The translations under genes and the position numbers were made by a program. Below, piece after piece: positions 32,787 through 42,341 of a stretch of DNA of 64,000 bases (position 1 is its first letter; the number at the start of each line of letters is the position of its first letter). Source of the stretch: Saprospiraceae bacterium (GTDB lineage Bacteria; Bacteroidota; Bacteroidia; Chitinophagales; Saprospiraceae); contig JADJJL010000007.1 in assembly GCA_016710265.1 (NCBI GenBank), positions 620,001 to 684,000 of the forward strand. Reading direction: 5' to 3'. The notes beneath the pieces were generated by a model that saw only the letters and a program-made list of their open reading frames with translations, did no database searches and was not told the origin of the DNA.

Positions 32787-34505
32787 ATGAGGAAAAATGT
32801 AGTATTGTTGATCAGCTTGATAAGCCTATTCTCTTGCCATAAGAAAGAGGATAATGTAATCATCATTATTGATAAACCCAACCCTCCTGTTAAGCTCATT
32901 GAAACGGATTTAATGGGTCTGGTGACTGACACAAAAGGAAATCCTATCGCAAATGCTCAAGTTACTTCTGGAAAAATGGTAACAACTACAGACAATAATG
33001 GCTTCTACCAATTCAAGAATGTATATATTGATGATTTACAGGATTATATTTATATCAAAGCGTTGAATTACTTTGATGCCTTCCAAACGATAGATGCTTT
33101 TCCAGGTGATTTGAGTTTCAGAAAAACAGTCCTCGAAGAGAAAATTTTCACGAATTCATTTTTAGCAAGCCAAGATGCCTCTTTTATTTATAATAATTTA
33201 TATGAAATCGAAATTCAAGCAAATGCTTTGATGACCCAATCAGGAGAAATATTTACCGGAAAATACAAAATAGCTCCGGAATACAAAGACCCAGCTTTGT
33301 TTCAAGAACTTCAATCTGGATATTTTGTAAAAGACTCAAATTCAACTACTAAATTGCTGACCGCAAAGTTTTATTTGGGTATTGAGGTTTCGAGTATCGA
33401 ATCTGGTGAATTGTTATCCTTCTCAAAACCGATTAAAATAAAATATACTGCTCCCCTAGCTTCAATTAGCACAAACCTTAAATTGTTTCATTTTGATATT
33501 GAAAATAAAATTTGGAATACATCCGTCCCAATGGAATATAACAATGGAATATATCAATTTGAAACAACTCAAGTTAATCATTTATGCATAGGCCGAACGG
33601 ATGATTACGCCTTATGTACTGGAGTTTTAACACAAGAAAATGGAAGAAGAATGATTTTTAGCCCAGTGTTAAATCTTACCAATAATGAGCCAGCTTATAA
33701 ATCCAGAACGACTTATTCAGGCAGATACAAAATCTATTTTGCTAAAAATGCCTCAAATATTTTTAGTTTAAATTCTGAATGTAATGTAGTTAACTATCAA
33801 CTTGAATTGCCTTCCATGAACAGCGATTTTGAAAAAAATATTACTTTGAACGTAAATATACCTTTTCTAAATGAAATATCAGGTTCAGTACTTCAATGTG
33901 ATGGCAGCAACGACATCCGTGGATATATGATCATTTCGGATAAATTGAAAAAGCCATTGGCATTTCCAATTTTAGACTTGGGTAAGTTTGAAACTCAAAT
34001 AATATCTTGCAATACAGATGGAATTGAAATCAAAACGGTAGATACTGAAAATAATAACACTCAGACTTATGAAACCAATATTAGTTTTAGAGACAATTTC
34101 CTTGTAAAACTATGTGAAGATAAGGTATCTAGTTTAGCCAGATTTAGTTTTAATATGATCGATACCAGTTATGCGAATTGTCGTGTTCGAAAAATATCTT
34201 CTCCAAATTCGGCAAATACTATTTATATATTTGAATACGGCAATAATGGACAATTTACTGAAAAACTAATTCTGGAAAAGTTAAGTAATCAGCAAAATGG
34301 ATACTACTGGCGCATGACCCACTCCTCCTTTATTCAAAATAGCTATAAATTAAAGGAATTGATCAATGAACCTGACTTTTATTTATTCAATGAGAATGGA
34401 GTGAACATGATGGAATGCAACTTGCCAAAAGTGATCGTTGAAAACGATCAAACAAAAGAGAAGTTCATTTCCAATATTGTATTTTTTAGAGCAGTCATAC
34501 AGTAA
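32787..34505 (+). CDS. Lipoprotein with carboxypeptidase-regulatory-like domain
   Basis: A 572-residue lipoprotein; the lipobox is SLFSC with Cys17. Residues 40-105 form a CarboxypepD_reg-like Ig fold (GLVTDTKGNPIANAQVTSGK, TTDNNGFYQFKNVYI). The rest is beta-rich and has no family I know. It ends 23 bp before an ECF sigma factor gene. Together with the next genes it looks like the first gene of a sigma-linked surface locus. A surface lipoprotein of the outer membrane is likely. Confidence 0.75.
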   Translation: MRKNVVLLISLISLFSCHKKEDNVIIIIDKPNPPVKLIETDLMGLVTDTKGNPIANAQVTSGKMVTTTDNNGFYQFKNVYIDDLQDYIYIKALNYFDAFQTIDAFPGDLSFRKTVLEEKIFTNSFLASQDASFIYNNLYEIEIQANALMTQSGEIFTGKYKIAPEYKDPALFQELQSGYFVKDSNSTTKLLTAKFYLGIEVSSIESGELLSFSKPIKIKYTAPLASISTNLKLFHFDIENKIWNTSVPMEYNNGIYQFETTQVNHLCIGRTDDYALCTGVLTQENGRRMIFSPVLNLTNNEPAYKSRTTYSGRYKIYFAKNASNIFSLNSECNVVNYQLELPSMNSDFEKNITLNVNIPFLNEISGSVLQCDGSNDIRGYMIISDKLKKPLAFPILDLGKFETQIISCNTDGIEIKTVDTENNNTQTYETNISFRDNFLVKLCEDKVSSLARFSFNMIDTSYANCRVRKISSPNSANTIYIFEYGNNGQFTEKLILEKLSNQQNGYYWRMTHSSFIQNSYKLKELINEPDFYLFNENGVNMMECNLPKVIVENDQTKEKFISNIVFFRAVIQ

Positions 34506-34527
34506 ACCATCCACCAGGATTAATTTC

Positions 34528-35094
34528 ATGATGCTGGAGAAAGAGTTAAAATTACTGATAAATGGTTGTTTGGATAATGACAGGTCCAGTCAAAGGAAAT
34601 TATTTGACCTAACATCAGATCGGGTGATGACGACCTGTAAAAGGTATTGCAGTAGTCAGGAAGATGCCAGAGACTTATTTCAAGAGACCTACTTGAAAAT
34701 ATTTAAATATCTGGAATCCTATAAAATCGAAGATGGAGATATCCATGCCTGGATATATCGGATTACAAAAAATTGTATCATTAGCCATTTTCATTCCAAG
34801 AAAATAGTTTTTAGCCCTTTGGAGGAGATAAGTCCTGAAGATGATATCACTGTGCAATTTGATCAAAGCAATTTTCAAGAGGAAGAAATTCTGAAGGAAA
34901 TTCAAAGTTTGCCGGAAGGATATCGAACCATTCTCAACTTGTTTGTTTTTGAAAGTTTAGACCACGAAGAAATAGCGGCTGCATTGAATATATCAGAAAG
35001 TACATCTCGTTCGCAGTTGAGCAGGGCACGCAAATTACTTAAGAAAAAATTGGAGTCACTTTACACAACAAAATATGAAAAATTCATCATTTGA
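34528..35094 (+). CDS. ECF-family RNA polymerase sigma factor
   Basis: A 188-residue ECF sigma factor from ATG 34528 (or 34531). The frame is open upstream to 34438 inside the previous gene, but those codons do not resemble sigma. Region 2 is seen as EDARDLFQETYLKIFKYLES with AWIYRITKN after it, and region 4 as LPEGYRTILNLFVFESLDH and ISESTSRSQLSRARKLL. Its stop overlaps the next gene by 20 bp, which has a cytosolic N-terminus and one membrane helix and may be its anti-sigma factor. It would direct expression of a surface regulon, possibly this locus. Confidence 0.88.
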   Translation: MMLEKELKLLINGCLDNDRSSQRKLFDLTSDRVMTTCKRYCSSQEDARDLFQETYLKIFKYLESYKIEDGDIHAWIYRITKNCIISHFHSKKIVFSPLEEISPEDDITVQFDQSNFQEEEILKEIQSLPEGYRTILNLFVFESLDHEEIAAALNISESTSRSQLSRARKLLKKKLESLYTTKYEKFII

Positions 35095-36478
35095 TCATTG
35101 GCTTAGACAAAATTTTAACCAAGCTAAATTATCTTTGGATAAAGATAAAGAGTGGGAGTTTCTAGAGCCGAAATTGCAAAGAAAAAAATCAAAGCGGAGA
35201 CTTATATTTTGGATATTTTTTCCTTGTGTGATAGGTGCTTTGGGTTCATATTACTATTTTGGAAAAGAGAGTATAAATGAAAGAAATCAAATAGCGACAA
35301 GTGCAAAGGAACTTCCAATGAGATCGCATGAGAATAGTAAAGAACAGGTCCATCAAGAAATTGAACAAATTCCTGACAACATATTATCTGATAAACAATC
35401 TGAAATAAATGATAAGAATGCAATCTTGCATAAAAAGATTATGCTTTCAAAGCAAGCCCTTTCTATAAATAATAACATACCGGATGAAAATGATTTTCAG
35501 CAATCAGCCAGTGAACCTCCACAAATAATAAATCAATCTTCATCTTATGTACAGACAGAAAACTCTGTAAAAGAGAATATCCAAAATTCTCTTTCAAATT
35601 CAATAGCAGGAGTAATTTCATTAAGTAATCGGTCAGAGGAAGTGAACTTAATAATTGAACTTTTGCCAACTGTGGAGACTGAAGTTTTGTATGATGAAAA
35701 ACAATTGGAAATTAATAAGAATCTTGAATTCAAAAGACCTGTTGTTTTATCCAAGAACAAATTTCACATTCCTATTTCATTACAGACCATGGGCTCCATG
35801 GGTATTTTAAATCAATTTTTGAAAGGACCAGAAAGCAGATTGAATACTCGATTGGTATTAGAGAAACCTGAAAGTGTAATTGCTGCAAGTATAATGTTGC
35901 ACACCAAATTCAATCGTCATTTTGGATTAGGGACTGGTATAGATTACCAATACAAAACACTTCGATTTACACAAAACTTTAAAGATACAATTTCCAAAAC
36001 CCTTTACGGGCAAGTTATAGTTGAGAAAGTAAATGCAAATTCTGAATTAACGAAAGATACTGGTTCAGTTATAGTAAAAGAGTATAGAAACGTATCAAGA
36101 AATTTATACCACCACCGAACACTCATCTCAATACCAGTAACACTGAGTTATAACCAACACATAAATAGGTCTTGGAGTTGCACTTACATTCTGGGATTGA
36201 GTATTCCAGTTTATCAAAAATTTAATGGAAGAATTTCAAACAGTTCTCTAAAATCAATTGAATTGGATTTATATGGAGAAAATATTTCTTTATTGAAAAT
36301 ACCGTGCAGCATTTTATATGGTATACAAGTAGATTATACTATACGTCCTGAACTGAAGTTGGTTTTAGGATTGCTAGGAAGGAGAGAATTGGGCTATTGG
36401 CAAGATGCTGAAAGTGGTATCAGTGAAAAGCATGGTTCCTTCAACCTTCAAATAGGTATGTCATATCGCTTAAAATAA
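35075..36478 (+). CDS. Membrane protein with anti-sigma-like N-terminus and outer-membrane-barrel-like C-terminus
   Basis: A 467-residue protein overlapping the ECF sigma gene by 20 bp. Residues 1-41 are cytosolic and charged; 42-62 (RLIFWIFFPCVIGALGSYYY) are a membrane helix with basic residues before it. Residues 65-225 are a low-complexity polar linker. About 230-467 have alternating strands and turns as in PorT/OMP_b-brl_2 barrels (FGLGTGIDYQYKTLRF, RTLISIPVTLSYNQ, SCTYILGLSIPVYQKF, ELKLVLGLLGRR). It therefore may run from cytoplasm through both membranes. No classic zinc anti-sigma motif is present, so the anti-sigma role rests on gene position. Confidence 0.7.
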   Translation: MKNSSFDHWLRQNFNQAKLSLDKDKEWEFLEPKLQRKKSKRRLIFWIFFPCVIGALGSYYYFGKESINERNQIATSAKELPMRSHENSKEQVHQEIEQIPDNILSDKQSEINDKNAILHKKIMLSKQALSINNNIPDENDFQQSASEPPQIINQSSSYVQTENSVKENIQNSLSNSIAGVISLSNRSEEVNLIIELLPTVETEVLYDEKQLEINKNLEFKRPVVLSKNKFHIPISLQTMGSMGILNQFLKGPESRLNTRLVLEKPESVIAASIMLHTKFNRHFGLGTGIDYQYKTLRFTQNFKDTISKTLYGQVIVEKVNANSELTKDTGSVIVKEYRNVSRNLYHHRTLISIPVTLSYNQHINRSWSCTYILGLSIPVYQKFNGRISNSSLKSIELDLYGENISLLKIPCSILYGIQVDYTIRPELKLVLGLLGRRELGYWQDAESGISEKHGSFNLQIGMSYRLK

Positions 36479-36516
36479 AATAATTATACTTTAAATTTTA
36501 TAACAAATAATATATT

Positions 36517-39285
36517 ATGAAAAATTCTACCAATTGGATTAAAAAATTACTGTGTTTGTCTTTAGTATGCATAAAGTTTAGTTTTGGTTCGCTATTTTCT
36601 CAAGAATGCAATCCTGATATTATTGCAGCATTTTTATCAGCAAAGAGCAATTATACTGTGTATTTGGACGTAGCATCTGAATATAATTTAAAAGCCGAAG
36701 AACTGGTAAGTCTTTGTATTGATAATTGCACAACATCAGACAAAATGCGTTATTCTTTTTCTGAAGATGCAAGTGACAACGAAAGAAAAATACAAAGGAA
36801 TTCCAATTTTCCATTGACCCTTAAGCTATTTGCAACCGATCAAGCAGGAAATATTGCGAAAGCCGATGGACAAATATCTATCGTTAACTGCACTCCAACA
36901 TTAGCTTGCAATGATGCTATAAAATTCAGTATCTTAAAAGGTGGTAATCTACCTTTAACAGTGGATCACTTCCTGGAAGGAAGTTACTGTAGTGACCATT
37001 CTTTTGAAATAAGCTACAAAAATGGCTCAAATTTTATACCTATAATCCAAATAGATGAAAGTTTACCGCGTCAATTTCAATATCGGGTAAAAGATTTAGT
37101 GACTGGTAATTCTTGCTGGGGTGAAGTTAGTTATACACTTTTTGGAGTGTGCGAACCCGAAAGAGAATTTGAATTTAGTAGTCCTTTAGTCACAACCAAT
37201 TGCATTAAAGATGCGAATCCAAGAGACGTCGGATTTCCTTTTCCTTCTCATTACAAAGTAGAACAGACAACCATCCCTCAAACCTATCTTGTCGAGTACA
37301 ACCCTGCTTGTCCAAGAATAAGTGTAAACTATACTGATCAGATTGTCACAAAGGAATGCGCTGATCCATATACTGCTGAGCTTATAAGAATATGGACAGT
37401 AGACTTTCCTGATGGATCTAATGAACTATTTACACAATTGGTGAAATTTGAAAGATCACTGAATGGATTATTTTCAAATTTGCACAATTACGATGGACTT
37501 GACTTACCAAAATTAAATTGCAAAGACAATTGGGCAAGAAAAGATGGAATTCCTTTACCGGAATTTTCAGGTAAACCCATTTCAAATTCCTGTGCACGCG
37601 TGGAAGCAAAGTATGATGATCTAATCATACCCGTTGGACCAACACCTTGTGAAGAAGAATATAAAATAATAAGAACCTGGTCAGTTACGAATAAGTGTTC
37701 CGGAGAAGTGTTTAATCACAGTCAAATATTTAAACTGTATTGTGGCACAGATACCATCCCACCAGTGGCGATATGCACAGAAAAAGCAAGTTTTTCTGTA
37801 CCATCTTCGGGAGAATTTGCTCTATTTCCAGATATGCTAGACAATGGGAGCTTTGACAATTGTGCTAATGTAAATTTATCATTTGATAAAGAAGAGGTAC
37901 TGAAATTTCTAAAATTTGACATACTTGATGCAGGAAAGACGCTTGATGTTACATTATTTGTAACCGACTGGTCTGGAAATCAATCGGTTTGTATCTCATC
38001 AGTCAATATTGTATTTAAAGGTAATGGACCAAATACAAAAAATATTGTTGGAGGAAAAGTATTAAATTACAATCTTGAATCCATTGGGATACAAAATAAC
38101 TTTAAATATAGCTTAAACGATGAACAGAACATTATTCCATTGTATGCTTGTGGAGAACCAGTCAATATGCCTAATTTAGATTATAGTTTGTGCATAGATA
38201 CTGCCAATATTTCTCAATCAGGATTTCTAATTCCTGAAATTAAAGTACCGAATGTAAGATCTGGTGTTTCTACTTTTGATATGGTTCAAATTATTGGAAA
38301 TTTATTGGGTTTTATTAAATTTAATTCTTACGAAGCGATCGCAGCGGATATAGATTGTGATAATAAAATTACCATTTTTGATATATTCGATTTGAGAAGG
38401 TTTGTATTGGGTATCATAAATAATTTAAATTGCGATGAAGTCCAATTTTATTCAGACAATAGTGCTAAACCAGAGTTAATTAAAGATATTAAATTAAATA
38501 ATTTACCACGCTTTGACTACAATATTGTGCCAGTAAAAAAAGGTGACATTAATGGGAATGGATTATTTGCGCACAAAACTCCAATTGAAGTAAGGTCTCC
38601 AGAGATGTATAGTTTTTTTATTGATAATTTTAATGTAAAACCAAACCAGAATTATGATATTTGGGTGCGCACAGCAGAAGAATATAATGTATATGGTGTA
38701 CAAATTGGTCAATTGTTTGACGAGAACAAAATAGAAATTCTAGATATTAGTTCGCCGTTACAAAATCTTGTAAAGGATTCTGATTACGCAATAAATGATG
38801 GTGGTGATTGGAGATGTTTATTAATTAATCCAAGTATTAACTTGATGACAATTTCTGGAGGATTTTTAAAAATTCGAGTGCGTTCAAAATTTGAAGGCAT
38901 GGTTAGTGAAGCAATGTCGTCGACTCATTTTCCGATTCCACTGTTTGTCATTAGCTCTGACATTGAGTTGGCTATCCCAAGCTTTGAGTCCAAAACACTA
39001 ACTTCATCTGCAGATGAAAAAATCAACAATAGAGGAAGTGTGAATGTCATTCCAAATCCCTTCAGTGACCATTTTAAAATAGAAATAAACGAGGAATCCA
39101 CAGGTGTAATCATACTTGAAATTTATAGCATGGAGGGTAAAAAGCTATTTCAAAACAACTATTCCTGTTCCGGTTCAACCAATTATATCAATATGAACTC
39201 AAATGTACTTCCAGAAGCAGGAGTCTATTTACTGGTATTGAATAATGGCAACAGAATTTACAAGCAACTTTTGATAAAGAAATAA
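36517..39285 (+). CDS. Large secreted protein with dockerin-like motif and T9SS type A sorting domain
   Basis: A 922-residue protein with a signal peptide (about 1-29, FGSLFSQ). Residues 30-520 contain several HYR/Ig-like units with paired cysteines and a repeated CADPYTAELIRIWTVDFPDG / CEEEYKIIRTWSVTNKCSG theme. Near residues 590-645 lies a dockerin-like pair of calcium loops (FDMVQIIGNLLGFI and AADIDCDNKITIFDIFDLRR). The last 85 residues (VIPNPFSDHFKIEI, PEAGVYLLVLNNG) are the T9SS type A domain. Gene order places it as the likely output of the sigma/anti-sigma pair upstream, 38 bp away. Confidence 0.85.
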   Translation: MKNSTNWIKKLLCLSLVCIKFSFGSLFSQECNPDIIAAFLSAKSNYTVYLDVASEYNLKAEELVSLCIDNCTTSDKMRYSFSEDASDNERKIQRNSNFPLTLKLFATDQAGNIAKADGQISIVNCTPTLACNDAIKFSILKGGNLPLTVDHFLEGSYCSDHSFEISYKNGSNFIPIIQIDESLPRQFQYRVKDLVTGNSCWGEVSYTLFGVCEPEREFEFSSPLVTTNCIKDANPRDVGFPFPSHYKVEQTTIPQTYLVEYNPACPRISVNYTDQIVTKECADPYTAELIRIWTVDFPDGSNELFTQLVKFERSLNGLFSNLHNYDGLDLPKLNCKDNWARKDGIPLPEFSGKPISNSCARVEAKYDDLIIPVGPTPCEEEYKIIRTWSVTNKCSGEVFNHSQIFKLYCGTDTIPPVAICTEKASFSVPSSGEFALFPDMLDNGSFDNCANVNLSFDKEEVLKFLKFDILDAGKTLDVTLFVTDWSGNQSVCISSVNIVFKGNGPNTKNIVGGKVLNYNLESIGIQNNFKYSLNDEQNIIPLYACGEPVNMPNLDYSLCIDTANISQSGFLIPEIKVPNVRSGVSTFDMVQIIGNLLGFIKFNSYEAIAADIDCDNKITIFDIFDLRRFVLGIINNLNCDEVQFYSDNSAKPELIKDIKLNNLPRFDYNIVPVKKGDINGNGLFAHKTPIEVRSPEMYSFFIDNFNVKPNQNYDIWVRTAEEYNVYGVQIGQLFDENKIEILDISSPLQNLVKDSDYAINDGGDWRCLLINPSINLMTISGGFLKIRVRSKFEGMVSEAMSSTHFPIPLFVISSDIELAIPSFESKTLTSSADEKINNRGSVNVIPNPFSDHFKIEINEESTGVIILEIYSMEGKKLFQNNYSCSGSTNYINMNSNVLPEAGVYLLVLNNGNRIYKQLLIKK

Positions 39286-39310
39286 TGAAACATTTCTGAT
39301 GAATATGATG

Positions 39311-39338
39311 AGGGGACACAAATTGTGTCCCCTTTTTT
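39311..39338 (+). terminator. Rho-independent terminator
   Basis: GGGGACACAA and TTGTGTCCCC pair around one central base, followed by six T residues. It lies 26 bp after the stop of the 922-residue protein and ends the sigma-linked operon. Confidence 0.9.
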
Positions 39339-39483
39339 ATAAAATTAATCAAATTATTTCTTCCAAATTATTTGCCACGACTCATTATACCAATTGGTGC
39401 ATTCTGCTGGCCAGCATTCGGCGCAAAAACTACATTCTGTATCACTCTTATATAGCCTCTGTCAAAGATTATGTTTTCAGTAT

Positions 39484-40803
39484 TTACTGTTTCAATAATT
39501 TTTTCACAATAAAATGATTCCCCTGTTTTATTCTTAGAAAATAGATTCCATTAGGTAAACCTGAAACATCGAATTTGCTTTCATTCTTTATTTGATAAAC
39601 TATTTCTCCCTCTATGTTTATGATTTCAACTTCAAAATGATCTTCGAAACCATGAAAGTCTAATTGTATAAAATCATTGACCGGATTGGGATAAAAACTG
39701 ATTGGGAATTCATCCTGCAGAATGGAGACAGAAGCAGTCAATAAAGAAACGGGTTTGCTGTATTGTAAAATTTTTGAATCCGTAGTACCGATAAACAGTA
39801 TGTCATTTAAAAGAGCAAGACTGCGGCTGTTCGCTGGCACAACCAATAAATTTTCCCAGCTGATCAGGTCTGTTGTGCATCTTAGATTTTTTACGCCAAA
39901 GCCCGCATCTACCAATGCATAATAATAATTGCCCTGAACAAAACAGTCCATTACATACAATCCAGTTGATTTACCACTAGTACCGTCAAAACTGATGAGT
40001 AAAGTAGATCCTCCTGGCTCCCAGCTTCTAAGTAAAAGCTTGCCAGCAAATTCTTCCGGTTTCCAACCCAACGAACCAGAGCTTGGAAACAGGGAAGGTC
40101 CATTGCTCCAACTAACACCATTGTATACTTTTGAGTTGGGATGAAGCGAGCCGTAATAATCTCTGGCTTGCACATACAAATTTCCATGATACATGCCCCC
40201 GAAATAAAATCTTGCAAAGTCATCGACTCTTCCACTGATCGCAGTATCCCTTAAAATTACTTTCCAACTTAGGCCATTGTTGCTGCTTTTCCAGACTGCT
40301 GCTTTTTCATCCTGCGAACCAACCATGTAGATAACCGTATCATTGAGCCTGGCAGCATCATACAGATGCGTAGAATTACTTCCCAAATTATAATTGTACC
40401 AAAATCCACTGCTATCCAATCTTATATAATCCCCGGGAATGGCATATGATTTGCGGTCGATGGCAGGAGCATACAACATTCCATTGATGGCTCGATAATT
40501 ATAAATGGCTTCGGTATTCGCCTGTGCTTCGTAGGTAAATTTGGACGAATCCGGCGAATAAGAATAAATATCGATGGGCCCGGTATTTGCACCATAATCT
40601 CCATATCCTGAATACAGTTTTCCTTTCCATGGAAACAAGCACATGATTTGTTTTCCGGTGTTAGAGGATTGAAGAGACGCTTTTGGATGAATACCTGCAA
40701 CAAAAAAAGAATCTACTGTCTGTGAAACCACAAAAGACGGGACCATTAAAGAGAATGATAAAATCGCTGCAAGTTTAATCATCTGTGAATGTTGCTTTTT
40801 CAT
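39484..40803 (-). CDS. Secreted beta-propeller-like protein with T9SS type A sorting domain
   Basis: A 439-residue protein with a signal peptide (residues 10-28, SFVVSQ). The body has repeated four-strand blades with Trp and Gly patterns (KGKLYSGYGDYGANTGP, AAVWKSSNNGLSWKVIL, NDILFIGTTDSKILQYS), as in BNR/sialidase-like propellers. No catalytic set is recognised. The C-terminus (YPNPVNDFIQLDF, GLPNGIYFLRIKQG) is a T9SS type A sorting domain. The gene is transcribed alone, converging on the sigma-linked operon. Confidence 0.8.
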   Translation of the reverse strand: MKKQHSQMIKLAAILSFSLMVPSFVVSQTVDSFFVAGIHPKASLQSSNTGKQIMCLFPWKGKLYSGYGDYGANTGPIDIYSYSPDSSKFTYEAQANTEAIYNYRAINGMLYAPAIDRKSYAIPGDYIRLDSSGFWYNYNLGSNSTHLYDAARLNDTVIYMVGSQDEKAAVWKSSNNGLSWKVILRDTAISGRVDDFARFYFGGMYHGNLYVQARDYYGSLHPNSKVYNGVSWSNGPSLFPSSGSLGWKPEEFAGKLLLRSWEPGGSTLLISFDGTSGKSTGLYVMDCFVQGNYYYALVDAGFGVKNLRCTTDLISWENLLVVPANSRSLALLNDILFIGTTDSKILQYSKPVSLLTASVSILQDEFPISFYPNPVNDFIQLDFHGFEDHFEVEIINIEGEIVYQIKNESKFDVSGLPNGIYFLRIKQGNHFIVKKLLKQ

Positions 40804-41017
40804 TTTATGGACTTTCAGTTTGGCGTTATTAGCTGTTCTGCATTTACTACATCAATAAAATACTTTTTTACATCCTATTTTGCATTTTCAGTTGACTACA
40901 ATTTGTAGCCAACTGGCTGCCTTCCACTTTTAGCCTTGTCTTTAATCCTTCATCCTATAAAGACTGTACAAATATAGTATTTTTCCAAAATCCCGGATTG
41001 CATTCCACTTTACTAAG

Positions 41018-41872
41018 TTATTTTTGTTGGTTTTGTTTAATATAGAGTTTCATTTCCAATTGCTCTACAAAGTTTTCAAGACCAATTCTTGTCAAAAATG
41101 CATTTGTAGATTTTGAAGTTTCATCAACGTTGATGATGCTTAGATTTTTTTCATATTCAATGCCAATGTGATGAAATAAGCTAGAACCAATTTTCATTCC
41201 TCTGCATTTGTGATCTACCGCAAACTGCTGGACTCTCTTGCTTTGAGGATTGTACACGCTGTATCCTACCAGTTGATCGTCCATAAATGCGCCAAACAAT
41301 TTATTCGTATCCCTTAGCTCTTCTAATACCTTTGTTGAATTTTGCCAGCTTGGAGTAAAATCCCAAAAGGATTTCAATTTTTCCCAGTTGTATTCGGACA
41401 TCTCCTCTATTCTAATTTGTGAATGAGTGCTTGCATTGATGGCGCCCTTATAACAAATCAACTTCCTTACAATATTGAAGCCTACTTTTTGATAAACTTT
41501 GGTGGCTTGTTTGTTTTGAACGATGACTTCCAGGACCAAATGATCTATGTTTTCAGCTCTTAAAGTTGGAAGTATATAGTCATACATTTCTTGAGTTAAG
41601 CCTTGCTTCCTTTGAGCTGGTATCACACCTGTTCCTCCATTGTAAACAACCCTTTTAATATCAATTGTATCAAAACCGTGTAAAATAAATCCAACCAATT
41701 TTTGGTCTATGAAAGCACCCACTGAATATGCAAAATTGACTTTATCCAATTTAAGCTTAGCTTTCAATTGATCCAATGTCAATTGGAGAGGTACAAAGTA
41801 ATCTGAAAATGATTCATTAAATGCATGAAGCAATACTTCAAAATCGATATTTTCTAATGTTTTTATTTCCAT
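41018..41872 (-). CDS. Two-domain GNAT N-acetyltransferase
   Basis: A 284-residue protein with two GNAT folds. The first (about 1-145) shows VIPAQRKQGLTQEMYDYI, the acetyl-CoA loop, and ENIDHLVLEVIVQNKQATKV with VYQKVGFNIV. The second (about 150-284) has VDHKCRGMKIGSSLFHHI and NAFLTRIGLENF. Substrate not readable. The first codons lie at the edge of a deletion: a 23-codon fragment of an isochorismatase-type gene runs into the start, so the present promoter region may be recent. Confidence 0.82.
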   Translation of the reverse strand: MEIKTLENIDFEVLLHAFNESFSDYFVPLQLTLDQLKAKLKLDKVNFAYSVGAFIDQKLVGFILHGFDTIDIKRVVYNGGTGVIPAQRKQGLTQEMYDYILPTLRAENIDHLVLEVIVQNKQATKVYQKVGFNIVRKLICYKGAINASTHSQIRIEEMSEYNWEKLKSFWDFTPSWQNSTKVLEELRDTNKLFGAFMDDQLVGYSVYNPQSKRVQQFAVDHKCRGMKIGSSLFHHIGIEYEKNLSIINVDETSKSTNAFLTRIGLENFVEQLEMKLYIKQNQQK

Positions 41873-41934
41873 TTTGGAAAAGTGTAAGGTTTGAAACTAC
41901 CAACTTGCAAGTCTATTATTAATAGGGCTTTCAT
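41863..41934 (-). pseudogene. 5' remnant of an isochorismatase-like hydrolase
   Basis: ATG 41934 opens 23 codons beginning MKALLIIDLQVGSF, the first strand and catalytic-Asp turn (IIDLQ) of isochorismatase/cysteine hydrolases. The frame then runs into the start of the GNAT gene and stops at 41863. The rest of the domain is missing. A deletion joining the two genes is the simple explanation. Confidence 0.55.
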
Positions 41935-42045
41935 AAGTTTTTACTAACTCTTTTGCTGGAATGAACTGAATATCTTTAGATAGCGTGATAAAAATCAAAA
42001 ACATATTACGCCAAGCTCAGTCCAATTTATTGCTTACTTAGCCAT
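41935..42045 (-). pseudogene. Decayed ParE/RelE-like toxin
   Basis: The sequence after the antitoxin opens with ATG 42045 (MAK, then a stop) and continues AINWTELGVICF, resembling the ParE start (INWTELAIEDL). It then meets another stop. Later pieces in the neighbouring frame (FITLSKDIQFIPAKELVKTY) resemble the second helix of the family. Stops and frame changes make it inactive. The assignment rests on short matches and the position after an antitoxin. Confidence 0.4.
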
Positions 42046-42263
42046 TTATTTACCAGTTTATTTGCTTCAGTATGCTCCACAAATTGTCCACTCAGTTTTT
42101 CAATTTTAGCAGCCTCAACTTTATCAACAATTTCTATGGGAAGCACCAAATATTCAATTTCAGTTTCGAGTTCCAAAAATTGGAGTGCTTCTAATAAAAG
42201 CTTTTCATCTTGTATCATTTCAATTTTCCTAAGTAATTGGGATTTTATTTCTACTACTTCCAT
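42027..42263 (-). CDS. Orphan antitoxin-like protein
   Basis: A 78-residue small, acidic, helical protein. It has the layout of RelB/ParD-like antitoxins of Bacteroidota: a helical N-terminus (LLRKIEMIQDEKLLLEALQFLE) and a toxin-neutralising tail (HTEANKLVNKWLSKQ). No N-terminal ribbon-helix-helix is obvious. Only toxin debris follows, so it is probably an orphan. Promoter not recognised. Confidence 0.6.
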   Translation of the reverse strand: MEVVEIKSQLLRKIEMIQDEKLLLEALQFLELETEIEYLVLPIEIVDKVEAAKIEKLSGQFVEHTEANKLVNKWLSKQ

Positions 42264-42341
42264 TATATATTACTTTACATTATTGTAAAAATAATACAAA
42301 AATAATTATGCGAGCTCTTTTTTAATACCCAATTTTATATT

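Noticed and set aside
39299..39517. 72-codon frame after the 922-residue protein
   Set aside because: It reads straight through a strong terminator hairpin and shows no protein-like pattern.
40896..40930. Hairpin GTTG-CTACAA/TTGTAG-CAAC in the gap before the GNAT gene end
   Set aside because: One mismatch in the stem and no T tract on either strand; too weak to call a terminator.
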